This document shows, in pieces, positions 26,208 through 35,652 of a DNA stretch of 64,000 bases (position 1 is the first letter of the stretch; every line of letters begins with the position of its first letter). A program made the position numbers and the translations under genes. The DNA comes from Pseudomonas eucalypticola (lineage in GTDB: Bacteria; Pseudomonadota; Gammaproteobacteria; Pseudomonadales; Pseudomonadaceae). The notes beneath the pieces are model-generated. The model saw only the letters and a program-made list of their open reading frames with translations. It searched no databases and was not told the origin of the DNA. The stretch spans positions 5,488,501-5,552,500 of the forward strand of contig NZ_CP056030.1 in the NCBI RefSeq assembly GCF_013374995.1, read 5' to 3'.

Positions 26208-27431
26208 ATGGCTGCGAAAGCACGAGCGCCCAAAATTTTCACTTACAATTGGGAAGGTACTGATCGCAAAGGCGTCAGGATAACGGGCGAACTAACGGGT
26301 GTGAGCATACCCCTAGTGAAAGCTCAGTTACGCAAGCAAGGCATCAATCCAGGAAAAATCAAAAAAAAATCGCCTTCTCTTTTTGGGCGAGGTAAAAAAA
26401 TCAAACCCATGGATATTGCTCTATTCACCCGCCAGATGGCAACGATGATGAGAGCAGGTGTGCCGCTACTACAGTCTTTTGACATCATTGGCGAGGGCTT
26501 TGACAACCCGACGATGCGTCAATTAGTAGGGGACTTAAAGCAGGAAGTCGCAGCCGGCAACAGCTTCGCAACCGCATTGAGGAGAAACCCTCAATATTTC
26601 GACGAGCTCTACTGCAACTTAGTAGATGCCGGGGAGCAAGCAGGCGCGCTTGAGACACTGCTGGACCGGGTAGCTACCTATAAAGAGAAGACGGAAGCCT
26701 TAAAAGCAAAAATACGCAAAGCGATGACGTATCCAGCGGCCGTAGTCGTCGTTGCTTTTATAGTTTCAGCAATCCTATTAATCAAAGTGGTACCTCAATT
26801 CCAAATAGTATTTCAGGGATTTGGCGCAGAGCTTCCTGCTTTTACTTTGATGGTAATAGGGCTTTCGGAAATAATGCAGAGTTATTGGTGGATAGTATTA
26901 GCTGGCGCCATCGGTATTGTCATAGCATTTAGGCAGGCCATGCGAAAAAGCGAGAGATTCCGGGATGCGCTGGATCGCCTGTTGCTAAAGCTGCCAATTG
27001 TCGGTGGAATTTTATACAAGTCCTCGGTCGCCCGTTACGCTCGGACCTTAGCTACCACTTTTGCTGCAGGAGTTCCTTTAGTCGAGGCACTAGACTCTGT
27101 CTCAGGCGCTACAGGTAATGTCGTTTTCAAAAACGCGGTAGGTAAAATCAAGCAAGACGTCTCCACCGGCATGCAGCTTAACTTCTCGATGCGATCAACC
27201 GGCGTTTTCCCAACCATGGCAGTACAAATGACTGCCATCGGAGAGGAGTCTGGTGCTTTGGACGAAATGCTTGCCAAGGTTGCCTCTTATTACGAGGACG
27301 AGGTAGATAACTTAGTAGACAGCTTAACCAGCCTGATGGAACCTCTTATCATGGCCTTCCTCGGCGTAATCGTAGGCGGGCTTGTAATCGCCATGTACCT
27401 CCCCATCTTCCAACTCGGCAACGTCGTCTAA
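26208..27431 (+). CDS. pilC: Type IV pilus inner-membrane platform protein PilC
   Basis: A 407-residue GspF-family protein forming the inner-membrane platform that couples PilB to pilin polymerisation. Two homologous cytoplasmic domains (F-T-R-Q-M-A-T-M-M-R-A-G-V-P-L; Y-A-R-T-L-A-T-T-F-A-A-G-V-P-L) alternate with three membrane helices near 175-195, 225-245 and 380-400. It starts 3 bp after pilB, with AAGGA as ribosome site. It shares pilB's low GC; the last ~70 bases before its stop already look like the GC-rich core. Confidence 0.95.
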   Translation: MAAKARAPKIFTYNWEGTDRKGVRITGELTGVSIPLVKAQLRKQGINPGKIKKKSPSLFGRGKKIKPMDIALFTRQMATMMRAGVPLLQSFDIIGEGFDNPTMRQLVGDLKQEVAAGNSFATALRRNPQYFDELYCNLVDAGEQAGALETLLDRVATYKEKTEALKAKIRKAMTYPAAVVVVAFIVSAILLIKVVPQFQIVFQGFGAELPAFTLMVIGLSEIMQSYWWIVLAGAIGIVIAFRQAMRKSERFRDALDRLLLKLPIVGGILYKSSVARYARTLATTFAAGVPLVEALDSVSGATGNVVFKNAVGKIKQDVSTGMQLNFSMRSTGVFPTMAVQMTAIGEESGALDEMLAKVASYYEDEVDNLVDSLTSLMEPLIMAFLGVIVGGLVIAMYLPIFQLGNVV

Positions 27432-27433
27432 CC

Positions 27434-28303
27434 ATGCCCCTATCCGACTACCTGGCCACCACCCCCATAGCCTTCACCCTCTGCGCCCTGATCCTCGGCC
27501 TGGTCGTAGGCAGCTTCCTGAACGTCATCATCCACCGCCTCCCCAAGATGCTGGAACGCGACTGGAAAGCCCAAGCCCGGGACATTCTCGGCCTCCCCGC
27601 CGAGCCCGAGGGGCCGCGCTACAACCTGATGCTCCCCGCCTCCACCTGTCCCCACTGCGCCCATAAGATCCGCGCCTGGGAGAACATTCCCGTGGTCAGC
27701 TACCTGGCGCTGAAAGGCAAGTGCAACCAATGCCATGCCCCCATCAGCAAACGCTACCCGCTGGTAGAGCTGGCCAGCGGCGTGCTCAGCGCGTTCATTG
27801 CCTGGCATTTCGGTTTCGGCTGGGCCGCTGGGGCGATGATGTTGCTGACCTGGGGGCTGTTGGCCATGAGCCTGATCGACGCCGACCACCAGTTGTTGCC
27901 CGATGCGCTGGTGTTGCCGCTGTTGTGGCTGGGCCTGATCGTCAACGCGTTCGGGTTGTTCGCGACTTTGCCCGATGCGCTGTGGGGCGCGGTGGGCGGG
28001 TACCTGGCGCTGTGGGTCGTGTTCTGGCTGTTCAAGTTGGTGACCGGCAAGGAAGGCATGGGCCATGGCGACTTCAAGTTGTTGGCCATGCTCGGCGCCT
28101 GGGGTGGGTGGCAGGTGTTGCCGCTGACCATTCTGCTGTCGTCGCTGGTGGGTGCCATTCTGGGGGTGATTCTGTTGCGCTTGCGCAACGCGGCGCATAG
28201 CACGCCGATCCCTTTTGGGCCTTACTTGGCCATCGCGGGCTGGATCGCATTGCTCTGGGGTGGTCAAATAACCGCTTCTTACATGCAGTTCGCTGGTTTC
28301 TGA
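27434..28303 (+). CDS. pilD: Prepilin leader peptidase / N-methyltransferase PilD
   Basis: A 289-residue polytopic inner-membrane aspartyl protease that cleaves and N-methylates type IV prepilins and pseudopilins. The cytoplasmic loop carries C-P-H-C (~72) and C-N-Q-C (~96). Catalytic Asp residues are in L-I-D-A-D-H (~150) and G-H-G-D-F-K (~211). It begins 2 bp after pilC but has core-genome base composition, unlike pilB and pilC. It should process both pilins and all pseudopilins encoded in this window. Confidence 0.96.
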   Translation: MPLSDYLATTPIAFTLCALILGLVVGSFLNVIIHRLPKMLERDWKAQARDILGLPAEPEGPRYNLMLPASTCPHCAHKIRAWENIPVVSYLALKGKCNQCHAPISKRYPLVELASGVLSAFIAWHFGFGWAAGAMMLLTWGLLAMSLIDADHQLLPDALVLPLLWLGLIVNAFGLFATLPDALWGAVGGYLALWVVFWLFKLVTGKEGMGHGDFKLLAMLGAWGGWQVLPLTILLSSLVGAILGVILLRLRNAAHSTPIPFGPYLAIAGWIALLWGGQITASYMQFAGF

Positions 28304-28923
28304 TGACGACAGCTTCTCCCGCACCCTGGATTCTGGGCCTGACCGGTGGCATCGGCAGCGGCAAGAGTGCCGCCGCCGAGCGCTTCGCCGAGCTGGGCGT
28401 GCACGTGGTGGACGCCGACCAGGCGGCGCGCTGGGTGGTCGAGCCGGGCCGCCCTGCCCTGGCCGAGATCGCCAGGCATTTCGGTGAAGGGGTGTTGCGG
28501 GCCGATGGCACGCTGGACCGGGCGGCGTTGCGGCAGCTGATTTTCGAGAACGCTGATGAGCGTCGCTGGCTGGAAGGCCTGCTGCACCCGCTGATCGCCA
28601 CCGAAATTGCCCAAGCGCTGGCCAAGGCCACGTCGCCGTATGCGGTGTTCGTGTCGCCGCTGATGATCGAGTCCGGGCAGTACCGGCTGGCCCAGCGCTT
28701 GCTGGTGGTGGATGTGCCGGAGGCGTTGCAGATCGAACGCACCTTGCGTCGGGACAACACCAGCCTTGAGCAGGTACAGGCGATCCTGAAGGCCCAGGCC
28801 ACCCGGGAAAAACGCTTGAGCCATGCTGACGATGTGCTGGTCAATGACCGTGACTTGGCGGCCTTGCGCGCCGAGGTCGAGCGGCTGCATGCCTTTTACC
28901 TGACATTGACTGGAGGCCACTGA
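28303..28923 (+). CDS. coaE: Dephospho-CoA kinase
   Basis: A 206-residue P-loop kinase for the last step of CoA synthesis (dephospho-CoA + ATP to CoA). P-loop G-G-I-G-S-G-K-S at ~16, D-A-D-Q-A-A-R at ~40, R-R-D-N-T near 150 in the lid. It overlaps pilD by one base and yacG by one base, forming pilBCD-coaE-yacG. Confidence 0.96.
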   Translation: MTTASPAPWILGLTGGIGSGKSAAAERFAELGVHVVDADQAARWVVEPGRPALAEIARHFGEGVLRADGTLDRAALRQLIFENADERRWLEGLLHPLIATEIAQALAKATSPYAVFVSPLMIESGQYRLAQRLLVVDVPEALQIERTLRRDNTSLEQVQAILKAQATREKRLSHADDVLVNDRDLAALRAEVERLHAFYLTLTGGH

Positions 28924-29126
28924 TGAGCCAACCCCTGACCGTACAATGCCCTACCTGCGGCGCGCCGGTGGAATGGAGCGCGGCGACGCCCACCCGGCCG
29001 TTCTGTTCGGAGCGCTGCAAGCTGATCGACCTGGGCGCCTGGGCGGCCGAGGAGCACAAGATTCCGGTGGGGCCGGACGCCGAGGATGAAATGTTCTCGG
29101 GCGACTTGCCTCATCGCGAGCATTGA
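28923..29126 (+). CDS. yacG: DNA gyrase inhibitor YacG
   Basis: A 67-residue zinc protein with C-P-T-C and C-x3-C (F-C-S-E-R-C-K) motifs typical of YacG, which binds GyrB and blocks gyrase. Full length, with the acidic C-terminal tail. It is last in the pilBCD-coaE-yacG unit. Confidence 0.94.
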   Translation: MSQPLTVQCPTCGAPVEWSAATPTRPFCSERCKLIDLGAWAAEEHKIPVGPDAEDEMFSGDLPHREH

Positions 29127-29166
29127 TTTCAGCGCACCATAGAGGCAGGCGCCGGTGGGCTGGGCA

Positions 29167-29844
29167 TCAGTCTTCCTTCCACGGCGCCGCCAGGTAGCGG
29201 GTACGGTTAAAGGTCTCCAGCCATTCGGGGCAGAACACCACCAGCGCCGTGACGATGACGCCGTTGATGAAGGCTTCCGGAAAGATCACCAGCCACAGGT
29301 AGCCGATAAAGTCCCATAGCCATTCCGGCAAGGCAAAACGTCCGTCCAGCCACAGCAACCCTACCCCCGCCAGCACACACAGCAATGCCGCCAACGCAGC
29401 AGAAAAAAACCCCGAGCAGAAGATGTAGATAAAGGGGTTTTTCGGTTGCAGGCGCTCTACCCCCAGCGCGCACAGCTCGGTGACCAGCACCGGCAAGCCA
29501 ATCAGCAACAACCCGTTGACGCCCGCGGCTTGCAGATCCTGGTACCCCAGCCCCACCAGGCCCATCTGCGCCACCAATGCGCCGAGCAAGGCCAACGGCC
29601 AATCCAGCAGCAGGGTAACCGCCGTCAGGCCGAGAAAGTGGTAGGACACCCCCGTATCGAAGTCTCGACGCACCAACCACAGCGCAAACAGCGCCAGCAC
29701 CGTGCCGAACAGCAGGTGCTGACGGCGGCTATCGGCGAAGAGCTCTACCCATGGTGCGCGCCACGCCGCCCAGCCCAGGACCGGGACATACAGGCACCAG
29801 CCGATCGCGAGGGTCGCGCCGGACAGCACCTGCGCGCTGATCAT
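29167..29844 (-). CDS. CbiM-like integral membrane protein (ECF-permease superfamily)
   Basis: A 225-residue protein with about six or seven membrane helices. It resembles the CbiM-like permease family by its spacing of helices and the conserved F-P-E-A-F-I-N-G and L-P-V-L-V-T-E segments. True CbiM proteins import cobalt or nickel with an ATPase partner; no ECF ATPase is encoded here, so the substrate and even transport are uncertain. It overlaps the upstream small periplasmic protein gene by 4 bp (ATGA), so the two form an operon. Confidence 0.75.
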   Translation of the reverse strand: MISAQVLSGATLAIGWCLYVPVLGWAAWRAPWVELFADSRRQHLLFGTVLALFALWLVRRDFDTGVSYHFLGLTAVTLLLDWPLALLGALVAQMGLVGLGYQDLQAAGVNGLLLIGLPVLVTELCALGVERLQPKNPFIYIFCSGFFSAALAALLCVLAGVGLLWLDGRFALPEWLWDFIGYLWLVIFPEAFINGVIVTALVVFCPEWLETFNRTRYLAAPWKED

Positions 29845-30308
29845 TTTTTCGCCTGTTCCAACGCCGTCTTCAACGCGGCGGCGTCGGTGAATTCATGCTG
29901 GGCCACCACGCGCTGGTGGTCCAGTTCCAGCCACAGTACCGAGTCGTCGGCGACGTTGTAACCAGGCGCGATCCGCCCCTCGCGGTCAAGCACCACCCGG
30001 TAGTCGTAGGAGCGCATGGACGGCAGGGCGAACATCTTTGCGATCAGCCGCGGCATGCGCTGGATATCGGCCAGGAACACGGCCTGCCGGCTTTCCAGGT
30101 AGCCTTTGGGCTGCCCTTGCAGGGCCGCGTTGACCAGCTTGGCGCCCCCCATGTCGCGGGCCACCAGCAGAATGCGGGCATCTTCGTTGAGGGTGTAGGC
30201 ACTGTCGAACTGGTCGAGCAGGGTCCAGGCAGGCACGTGCTCGCCCACTTCCAGGGCCATCGCCCAGCACGGCAGCAGGCTGAGCAGCAGGCAGGTCCAG
30301 AACTTCAT
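29841..30308 (-). CDS. Exported YtfJ-like protein
   Basis: A 155-residue protein with a clear signal peptide (M-K-F-W-T-C-L-L-L-S-L-L-P-C-W-A-M-A). The mature part has the thioredoxin-like layout of the YtfJ family (V-G-E-H-V-P-A-W, I-L-L-V-A-R-D-M, Y-D-Y-R-V-V-L-D-R-E-G) but no C-x-x-C, so it is not an ordinary oxidoreductase. Start 30308 is set by GAGGAACC; the frame extends upstream without signal-peptide character. The function is unknown. Confidence 0.78.
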   Translation of the reverse strand: MKFWTCLLLSLLPCWAMALEVGEHVPAWTLLDQFDSAYTLNEDARILLVARDMGGAKLVNAALQGQPKGYLESRQAVFLADIQRMPRLIAKMFALPSMRSYDYRVVLDREGRIAPGYNVADDSVLWLELDHQRVVAQHEFTDAAALKTALEQAKK

Positions 30309-30419
30309 CGGCAGGTTCCTCAGGGAAATTTGGCGTATTGGCAGTCTACACCCCAGGCCATGACACGGCGTGTGCAAGTCATTCACTGCAAAGCGCATTT
30401 GAACGCTAAGCTTGTGTGC

Positions 30420-31049
30420 ATGGATGACTCAGATTACCTGCGCCTGCTCACCATCCAGGCCGAACAAGCCAATGCGTTCCTGTCCAATGCCCGCAAATGG
30501 GAGCGCGAGCGTTGGGTCTGCCAGCGCCTGCTGCAAGGCTTGAACATTCCCTATCGGGCCGAGGAGTTCAACCCGGCCGGGCAGGAGCCGCCTGACGTGC
30601 TGTTCCGCGATGCCAGCTTCGAGGTGTTCTTCGTGCTCGATGAAGGGCGCAGGCTCAATGACGAATGGCGCGAGGAACTGCAACGCCGCCGCAGTGCCTT
30701 TTCCCTGGCCCAACTGGTGCGGCGCGAAGCCCGGCCCCGACGTATCGGCGCACCGGAGCTCTTGCAGCGGCTAGCGCCGACCTTGCGCAAGAAGTCGCAT
30801 AACTACAAGGAGCGCGGGCTGGATCTGGGTGAGCTGGACATCATTGCTTTCGCCAGCCTCAAGCGCGAAGTGCTGGACCTCAACAGCCATTTCCCACCGC
30901 CCACCGAATACCTGCGCCAGGGCTGGCGCTCGCTGTCGCTGGTGGGCCCGACCTTCGCCCGGGTGTTGTTCGCCCACCCCGATGCACCGGATTTCCTGCG
31001 CAGCAACCTGGGGCGCAGCATCGTCTTCGATGTGGGCATCAGCCTGTAA
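30420..31049 (+). CDS. DUF1780-family protein
   Basis: A 209-residue soluble protein of the pseudomonad DUF1780 family, sometimes called a putative endonuclease. A conserved N-terminal stretch (R-K-W-E-R-E-R-W, P-P-D-V-L-F-R-D-A-S-F-E-V-F-F) holds Asp and Glu residues in a D-x(n)-E-V arrangement that could be a nuclease-fold core; this is only suggestive. The ATG at 30420 gives the family N-terminus. It is followed by the small DUF3094 gene and ndh. Confidence 0.8.
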   Translation: MDDSDYLRLLTIQAEQANAFLSNARKWERERWVCQRLLQGLNIPYRAEEFNPAGQEPPDVLFRDASFEVFFVLDEGRRLNDEWREELQRRRSAFSLAQLVRREARPRRIGAPELLQRLAPTLRKKSHNYKERGLDLGELDIIAFASLKREVLDLNSHFPPPTEYLRQGWRSLSLVGPTFARVLFAHPDAPDFLRSNLGRSIVFDVGISL

Positions 31050-31150
31050 CCCACCACTTCCACAGGCCGGTCCTGCAGTGGTTTATATGCCTTCGTTGTG
31101 GAACACTGTACTTTTCCCACAGTCAGAAGCGTCTACCTTCCGAGGTCACG

Positions 31151-31324
31151 ATGAGCAGCCGTTTGAGTCCCGAAGATCAGCAACGCGTGGATGATTACCT
31201 GCAGCTGCCCCAGCACAGAGTCGAGCGCCGGCCTTTTCGGCCGTGGATGCTCCTGGTGCTGACGGTGGCCATCACCGTCGGCCTTGGCCTGTTGAGCCGT
31301 CTGATCAGTTACCTGGTGCTTTGA
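31151..31324 (+). CDS. Small membrane protein, DUF3094 family
   Basis: A 57-residue protein, too short for usual ORF filters. It has a charged N-terminal half (S-S-R-L-S-P-E-D-Q-Q-R-V-D-D-Y-L) and one C-terminal membrane helix (M-L-L-V-L-T-V-A-I-T-V-G-L-G-L-L). GAGG lies 8 bp upstream of its ATG. It is placed between the DUF1780 gene and ndh, as in other pseudomonads. The function is unknown. Confidence 0.85.
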   Translation: MSSRLSPEDQQRVDDYLQLPQHRVERRPFRPWMLLVLTVAITVGLGLLSRLISYLVL

Positions 31325-31411
31325 GCTGCCTTGCGCTCGCCCGGAACCGGCCGCCAGAAGCGGCCTTGACCCATGACCTACAGAATTCCGTAAACCTTAT
31401 GAGTACTTTGA

Positions 31412-32707
31412 ATGACACATCGTATCGTGATTGTCGGCGGTGGTGCCGGCGGCCTGGAGTTGGCGACCCGCCTGGGTAAAACCCTGGGCAAGCGTGGCAC
31501 CGCCAGCGTGACCCTGGTCGACGCCAACCTGACGCATATCTGGAAACCCCTGCTGCACGAAGTGGCCGCCGGCTCGCTGAACTCTTCGGAAGACGAACTG
31601 AACTATGTGGCCCAGGCCAAGTGGAACCACTTCGAATTCCAGCTGGGGCGCATGAGCGGCCTGGACCGCGCCGCCAAGCAGATCCAGCTGGCTGCGACCC
31701 TGGACGAGAACGGCCTGGAACTGGTGCCTGCGCGCACCCTGGGTTATGACAGCCTGGTGATTTCGGTGGGCAGCACCACCAACGACTTCGGCACCCTGGG
31801 CGCGGCGCAGAACTGCCTGTTTCTGGACACCCGCAAGCAGGCGGAGCGTTTCCACCAGCAATTGCTGAACCACTACCTGCGCGCCCACGCCCACCACGAC
31901 CAGGACAGCCAGATCAGCGTCGCCATCGTTGGCGCCGGGGCCACGGGAGTGGAGCTGGCCGCCGAGCTGCACCACGCTGCCCACGAGCTGGCCGCCTACG
32001 GCCTGGACAAGATCAAGCCGCAGAACATGCGCATCACCCTGATCGAAGCCGGCCCGCGTGTACTGCCTGCCCTGCCCGAGCGCATCGGCAACCCGGTGCA
32101 CAAGACCCTGGAAAAACTCGGGGTTACGGTGCTGACCGGCGCCTCAGTGAGTGAAGTTGGCCCCGACAGCCTGATGACGGCGGACGGCAAAGTCATTCCG
32201 GCCAGCCTGAAGGTCTGGGCGGCAGGTATCCGCGCGCCGGCGTTCCTCAAGGACATCGACGGCCTGGAGACCAACCGCATCAACCAGCTGCAGGTGCTGC
32301 CGACCCTGCAGACCACCCGCGACGAGAACATCTTCGCTTTTGGTGACTGCGCCGCCTGCCCGCAGAAAGGCACCGACCGCAACGTACCACCGCGTGCCCA
32401 GGCCGCCCACCAGCAGGCGTCCTTGCTGGCCAAGTCGCTTAAACTGCGCATCGAAGGCAAGGAATTGCCGGAATACACCTACAAGGATTACGGCTCGCTG
32501 ATCTCGCTGTCGAAGTTCTCCGCCGTTGGCAATCTGATGGGCAACCTGACCGGCAGCGTGATGCTGGAAGGCTGGCTGGCGCGCATGTTCTACGTGTCGC
32601 TGTACCGCATGCACCAGATGGCGCTGTATGGCACCTTCAAGACCATGATGCTGATGCTGGGCAGCCGCATCGGCCGCGGCACCGAGCCTCGCCTCAAACT
32701 GCACTGA
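31412..32707 (+). CDS. ndh: Type II NADH dehydrogenase
   Basis: A 431-residue single-subunit, non-proton-pumping NADH:quinone oxidoreductase bound to the inner membrane. FAD-binding I-V-G-G-G-A-G-G-L-E at the N-terminus, NADH-binding I-V-G-A-G-A-T-G-V-E near residue 170, and the second FAD motif F-A-F-G-D-C-A near 310 are all seen. The C-terminal amphipathic membrane-anchoring stretch is present. Full length. Confidence 0.95.
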   Translation: MTHRIVIVGGGAGGLELATRLGKTLGKRGTASVTLVDANLTHIWKPLLHEVAAGSLNSSEDELNYVAQAKWNHFEFQLGRMSGLDRAAKQIQLAATLDENGLELVPARTLGYDSLVISVGSTTNDFGTLGAAQNCLFLDTRKQAERFHQQLLNHYLRAHAHHDQDSQISVAIVGAGATGVELAAELHHAAHELAAYGLDKIKPQNMRITLIEAGPRVLPALPERIGNPVHKTLEKLGVTVLTGASVSEVGPDSLMTADGKVIPASLKVWAAGIRAPAFLKDIDGLETNRINQLQVLPTLQTTRDENIFAFGDCAACPQKGTDRNVPPRAQAAHQQASLLAKSLKLRIEGKELPEYTYKDYGSLISLSKFSAVGNLMGNLTGSVMLEGWLARMFYVSLYRMHQMALYGTFKTMMLMLGSRIGRGTEPRLKLH

Positions 32708-32885
32708 TCCCCTCCCCACCCTTCGGCCGCTGCCACGTGTAGCAGTGGCCGCAAGGCCGCGTCCGCGGTAGATGCGGTTCGCCTGACACTGCGCGGTGGC
32801 TGTGACGCGGCCGGGTCCGCTGCTACGGACTATCCATTCTATTTGCGACAAGGTGCGCTTTACCGGCGACGTGACGCTTGCTATA

Positions 32886-32899
32886 CCTGTATATACAGG
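32886..32899. promoter_or_regulatory. Palindromic operator, probable HutC site
   Basis: CCTGTATATACAGG is a perfect 14-bp palindrome 41 bp upstream of the hutH ATG. It is close to CTTGTATATACAAG, the Pseudomonas HutC site as I remember it. A hutC gene is the second gene of the unit it precedes, so autoregulation with urocanate as inducer is the simple reading. Confidence 0.75.
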
Positions 32900-32940
32900 C
32901 TTATATAGCTCCCTTCACAACCTGACATCAGGACACCGCC

Positions 32941-34476
32941 ATGCCCGCCCCACTGCATATCCTGCCCGGCCATTTCGACCTCGACCAACTGCGCGCCATC
33001 TATCAGCAGCAAGCTCCGTTCGAGCTGGATGCCTCGGCCCGGGATGTGGTGGCTGCCAGCGCCAACACCGTTAGCCAGATCATCGCCAACGAACGCACCG
33101 TGTACGGTATCAATACCGGCTTTGGCCTGCTGGCCCGCACGTCCATCGCCACCGATAAGCTGGCCAAGTTGCAACGCAACCTGCTGCTGTCCCACTGCAC
33201 GGGCACCGGCCCGTTGCTGGATGACGCCAGCGTGGGCCTGATCATGGCGCTGAAAGTGGCATCGCTGGCGCGTGGTTTCTCCGGGGTACGCTGGGAGCTG
33301 ATCGAGGCACTGCGCAGCCTGTACACCGCCAAGGTGTTCCCCTGCATCCCGTCCCAGGGCTCGGTAGGCGCTTCGGGCGACCTGGCGCCACTGGCGCACA
33401 TGTCGGCCGTACTGATCGGCGTCGGTCGGGTGCGCCATGAAGGCCGTGAAATGGATGCCGTCGAGGGCCTCGCCATCGCCGGGTTGAAGCCGCTTGAGCT
33501 GGGGCCGAAGGAAGGTCTCGCCTTGATCAACGGCACCCAGGTGTCCACCGCCCTGGCCCTGCGCGGCCTGTTCGCTGCCGAGAAACTGTTCAGCGCCGCC
33601 GTGGTGGCGGGCAGCTTGACCGTCGAAGCCCTGAAAGGCTCGGCCGTGCCCTTCGACCCGCGCATCCAGGCCGTGCGCGGCCAGCCCGGGCAGATCGCCG
33701 CGGCAGCGTACTACCGCGACCTGTTGGGCAGCACCAGCGAAATCCGCCAGTCCCATGCCGACTGCAAGCGCGTGCAAGACCCCTACTCCCTGCGCTGCCA
33801 GCCTCAGGTGATGGGCGCCTGCCTGGACCACATGCGTTTCGCCGCGGGTGTTTTCCTGCGCGAGGCCAACGCCGTGTCGGACAACCCGTTGGTGTTCAGC
33901 GCCGACGGTGATGTGCTGTCGGGGGGCAACTTCCACGCCGAGCCCGTGGCCATGGCCGCCGACGTGCTGGCCCTGGCCATCTCGGAAATCGGCGCGCTGT
34001 CCGAACGCCGTACCGCGCAATTGGTGGACCCGGCCCTGTCCGGCTTACCCGCCTTCCTGGTGCGCGAAGGCGGCCTGAACTCTGGCTTCATGATTGCCCA
34101 GGTGACTGCGGCGGCCCTGGCCTCCGAGAACAAGACCTTGGCCCACCCTGCTTCCATTGACAGCCTGCCCACCTCGGCGAACCAGGAAGACCACGTCTCC
34201 ATGGCCACCTTCGCCGCTCGCCGACTGCTGGACATGGCCGGCAACAGCAGCGCGGTGGTGGCTATCGAACTGCTCGGTGCCGCCCAAGGCATCGACCTCC
34301 TGGCGCCGTTGCAAACCTCGCCGAAACTCACCCAAGTGATGCAGTTCATCCGCGAAGGCGTGGCCCACTACGACGAAGACCGCTATTTCGCCCCTGACAT
34401 CGCCGCTGCCCGCGGCTGGGTGGAAGACGGTGTGTTTGGCCGCTGGCTGGCCTTCAGCGAGCTGTACCAGGGATGA
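32941..34476 (+). CDS. hutH: Histidine ammonia-lyase (HutH paralogue)
   Basis: A 511-residue aromatic amino acid lyase, the length of P. putida HutH. The MIO prosthetic-group triad A144-S145-G146 lies in G-S-V-G-A-S-G-D-L. Other conserved motifs are [24 protein letters not shown] and T-S-A-N-Q-E-D-H. The substrate-pocket S-H is kept (L-L-S-H85-C-T-G), favouring histidine over tyrosine, although this loop differs from the S-H-A-A-G of the main P. putida enzyme. It should convert L-histidine to urocanate. It is followed by hutC only; no hutU, hutI or hutG is present, so it is probably a second copy. Confidence 0.88.
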   Translation: MPAPLHILPGHFDLDQLRAIYQQQAPFELDASARDVVAASANTVSQIIANERTVYGINTGFGLLARTSIATDKLAKLQRNLLLSHCTGTGPLLDDASVGLIMALKVASLARGFSGVRWELIEALRSLYTAKVFPCIPSQGSVGASGDLAPLAHMSAVLIGVGRVRHEGREMDAVEGLAIAGLKPLELGPKEGLALINGTQVSTALALRGLFAAEKLFSAAVVAGSLTVEALKGSAVPFDPRIQAVRGQPGQIAAAAYYRDLLGSTSEIRQSHADCKRVQDPYSLRCQPQVMGACLDHMRFAAGVFLREANAVSDNPLVFSADGDVLSGGNFHAEPVAMAADVLALAISEIGALSERRTAQLVDPALSGLPAFLVREGGLNSGFMIAQVTAAALASENKTLAHPASIDSLPTSANQEDHVSMATFAARRLLDMAGNSSAVVAIELLGAAQGIDLLAPLQTSPKLTQVMQFIREGVAHYDEDRYFAPDIAAARGWVEDGVFGRWLAFSELYQG

Positions 34477-35186
34477 CCCAGGCGCTCTACCAGAAGGCCA
34501 AGGACTTTGTGCTGCACAAGGTCCGGGCCGGTGACTGGAAGCCTGGCGACCTGATCGCCTCGGAAAACCAGTTGGTGCAAACCCTCGGCATGTCGCGCAT
34601 GACCGTCAACCGCGCCCTGCGCGAGCTGGCCGAGGAAGGCCGGCTGGTGCGGGTCAATGGCGTGGGCACCTTCGTGGCCGAGCACAAGCCGCAGTCCAAC
34701 CTGATGCGCATCAGCAACATCGGCGACGAAGTCCTGGCGCGGGGGCATCGCTATGAATGCAGGATGCTGGAAATGGGCCGGGTGGTTGCCAGCATGGCTG
34801 TCGCCGCCGCCATGGGCGTGCCCACCGGGGCTTCGTTGTTTCACCTGCTGTGCGTGCACCTTGAAGAAGGTGTGCCGGTGCAACTGGAGGACCGTTACGT
34901 GAACCCCGAGCTGGTGCCGCAGTTGCTGGCACAGGACTTTGGTGCGCAATTGCAGCCGGCCAGCTATCTGTTGCAGGTGATTCGGCCAGATGAAATGGAA
35001 CACATCGTCGAGGCAGGCCACCCCAGCGAAGAAGAAGCACGGCTGCTGTGCATGGAACCAGATGAGGCCTGCCTGGTGTTGCTACGGCGCACCTGGCACG
35101 GCGAACGCGCAGTGACCTATGTGCGGCTGGTACACCCGTCTTCGCGCTACCGCCTGGGCAGCAGGATGGCGGTCGGCAAAAGCTGA
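34473..35186 (+). CDS. hutC: HutC-type GntR regulator
   Basis: A 237-residue GntR/HutC-family repressor. Residues ~5-70 are a winged helix ([21 protein letters not shown]). The rest is a UTRA ligand domain ([23 protein letters not shown]). It overlaps hutH by 4 bp (ATGA). Histidine-utilisation repressors respond to urocanate, the product of hutH. It lies outside a full hut cluster. Confidence 0.9.
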   Translation: MTQALYQKAKDFVLHKVRAGDWKPGDLIASENQLVQTLGMSRMTVNRALRELAEEGRLVRVNGVGTFVAEHKPQSNLMRISNIGDEVLARGHRYECRMLEMGRVVASMAVAAAMGVPTGASLFHLLCVHLEEGVPVQLEDRYVNPELVPQLLAQDFGAQLQPASYLLQVIRPDEMEHIVEAGHPSEEEARLLCMEPDEACLVLLRRTWHGERAVTYVRLVHPSSRYRLGSRMAVGKS

Positions 35187-35197
35187 ACGCGGGGCAT

Positions 35198-35228
35198 AAA
35201 AAAGGCGTCCACCAGGGACGCCTTTTTT
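35198..35228. terminator. Bidirectional terminator between hutC and the tRNA operon
   Basis: Stem GGCGTCC / GGACGCC flanked by A6 and T6. It ends hutC on the plus strand and the tRNA transcript on the minus strand. A second, weaker A6...T6 hairpin lies at 35317-35345 between the first and second tRNAs. Confidence 0.85.
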
Positions 35229-35235
35229 CTGAAGA

Positions 35236-35312
35236 TGGTCGGGGTAAGGGGATTCGAACTCCTGACATCCTGCTCCCAAAGCAGGCGCGCTACCGGACTG
35301 CGCTATACCCCG
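35236..35312 (-). tRNA. tRNA-Pro (anticodon TGG)
   Basis: A 77-nt cloverleaf with encoded CCA; the anticodon loop CTTTGGGAG gives TGG. It is identical to the copy at 35490-35566. It is last in the transcript Asn-Pro-Lys-Pro. Confidence 0.97.
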
Positions 35313-35408
35313 GTACAAAAAAGGCACCCAGAAGGCGCCTTTTTTGATGCCTTCAGACGTTACTCTGAAGGTCTTTTAAGATCTGACCCAGCGAACTGGA
35401 GTCAAAAA

Positions 35409-35484
35409 TGGTGGGTCGTGTGGGACTCGAACCTACGACCAATTGGTTAAAAGCCAACTGCTCTACCAACTGAGCTAACGACCC
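35409..35484 (-). tRNA. tRNA-Lys (anticodon TTT)
   Basis: A 76-nt cloverleaf with encoded CCA; anticodon loop CTTTTAA gives TTT. It is third in the four-tRNA minus-strand operon. Confidence 0.97.
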
Positions 35485-35489
35485 AAAAA

Positions 35490-35566
35490 TGGTCGGGGTA
35501 AGGGGATTCGAACTCCTGACATCCTGCTCCCAAAGCAGGCGCGCTACCGGACTGCGCTATACCCCG
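35490..35566 (-). tRNA. tRNA-Pro (anticodon TGG), second copy
   Basis: A 77-nt cloverleaf with encoded CCA, identical in sequence to the tRNA-Pro at 35236-35312. It is second in the operon, 5 bp upstream of tRNA-Lys. Confidence 0.97.
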
Positions 35567-35576
35567 ATATGAAATT

Positions 35577-35652
35577 TGGCTCCGTGACCAGGACTCGAAC
35601 CTGGGACCCAATGATTAACAGTCATTTGCTCTACCGACTGAGCTATCACGGA
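35577..35652 (-). tRNA. tRNA-Asn (anticodon GTT)
   Basis: A 76-nt cloverleaf with encoded CCA; anticodon loop CTGTTAA gives GTT. It is first in the tRNA operon, about 107 bp downstream of its promoter. Confidence 0.97.
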
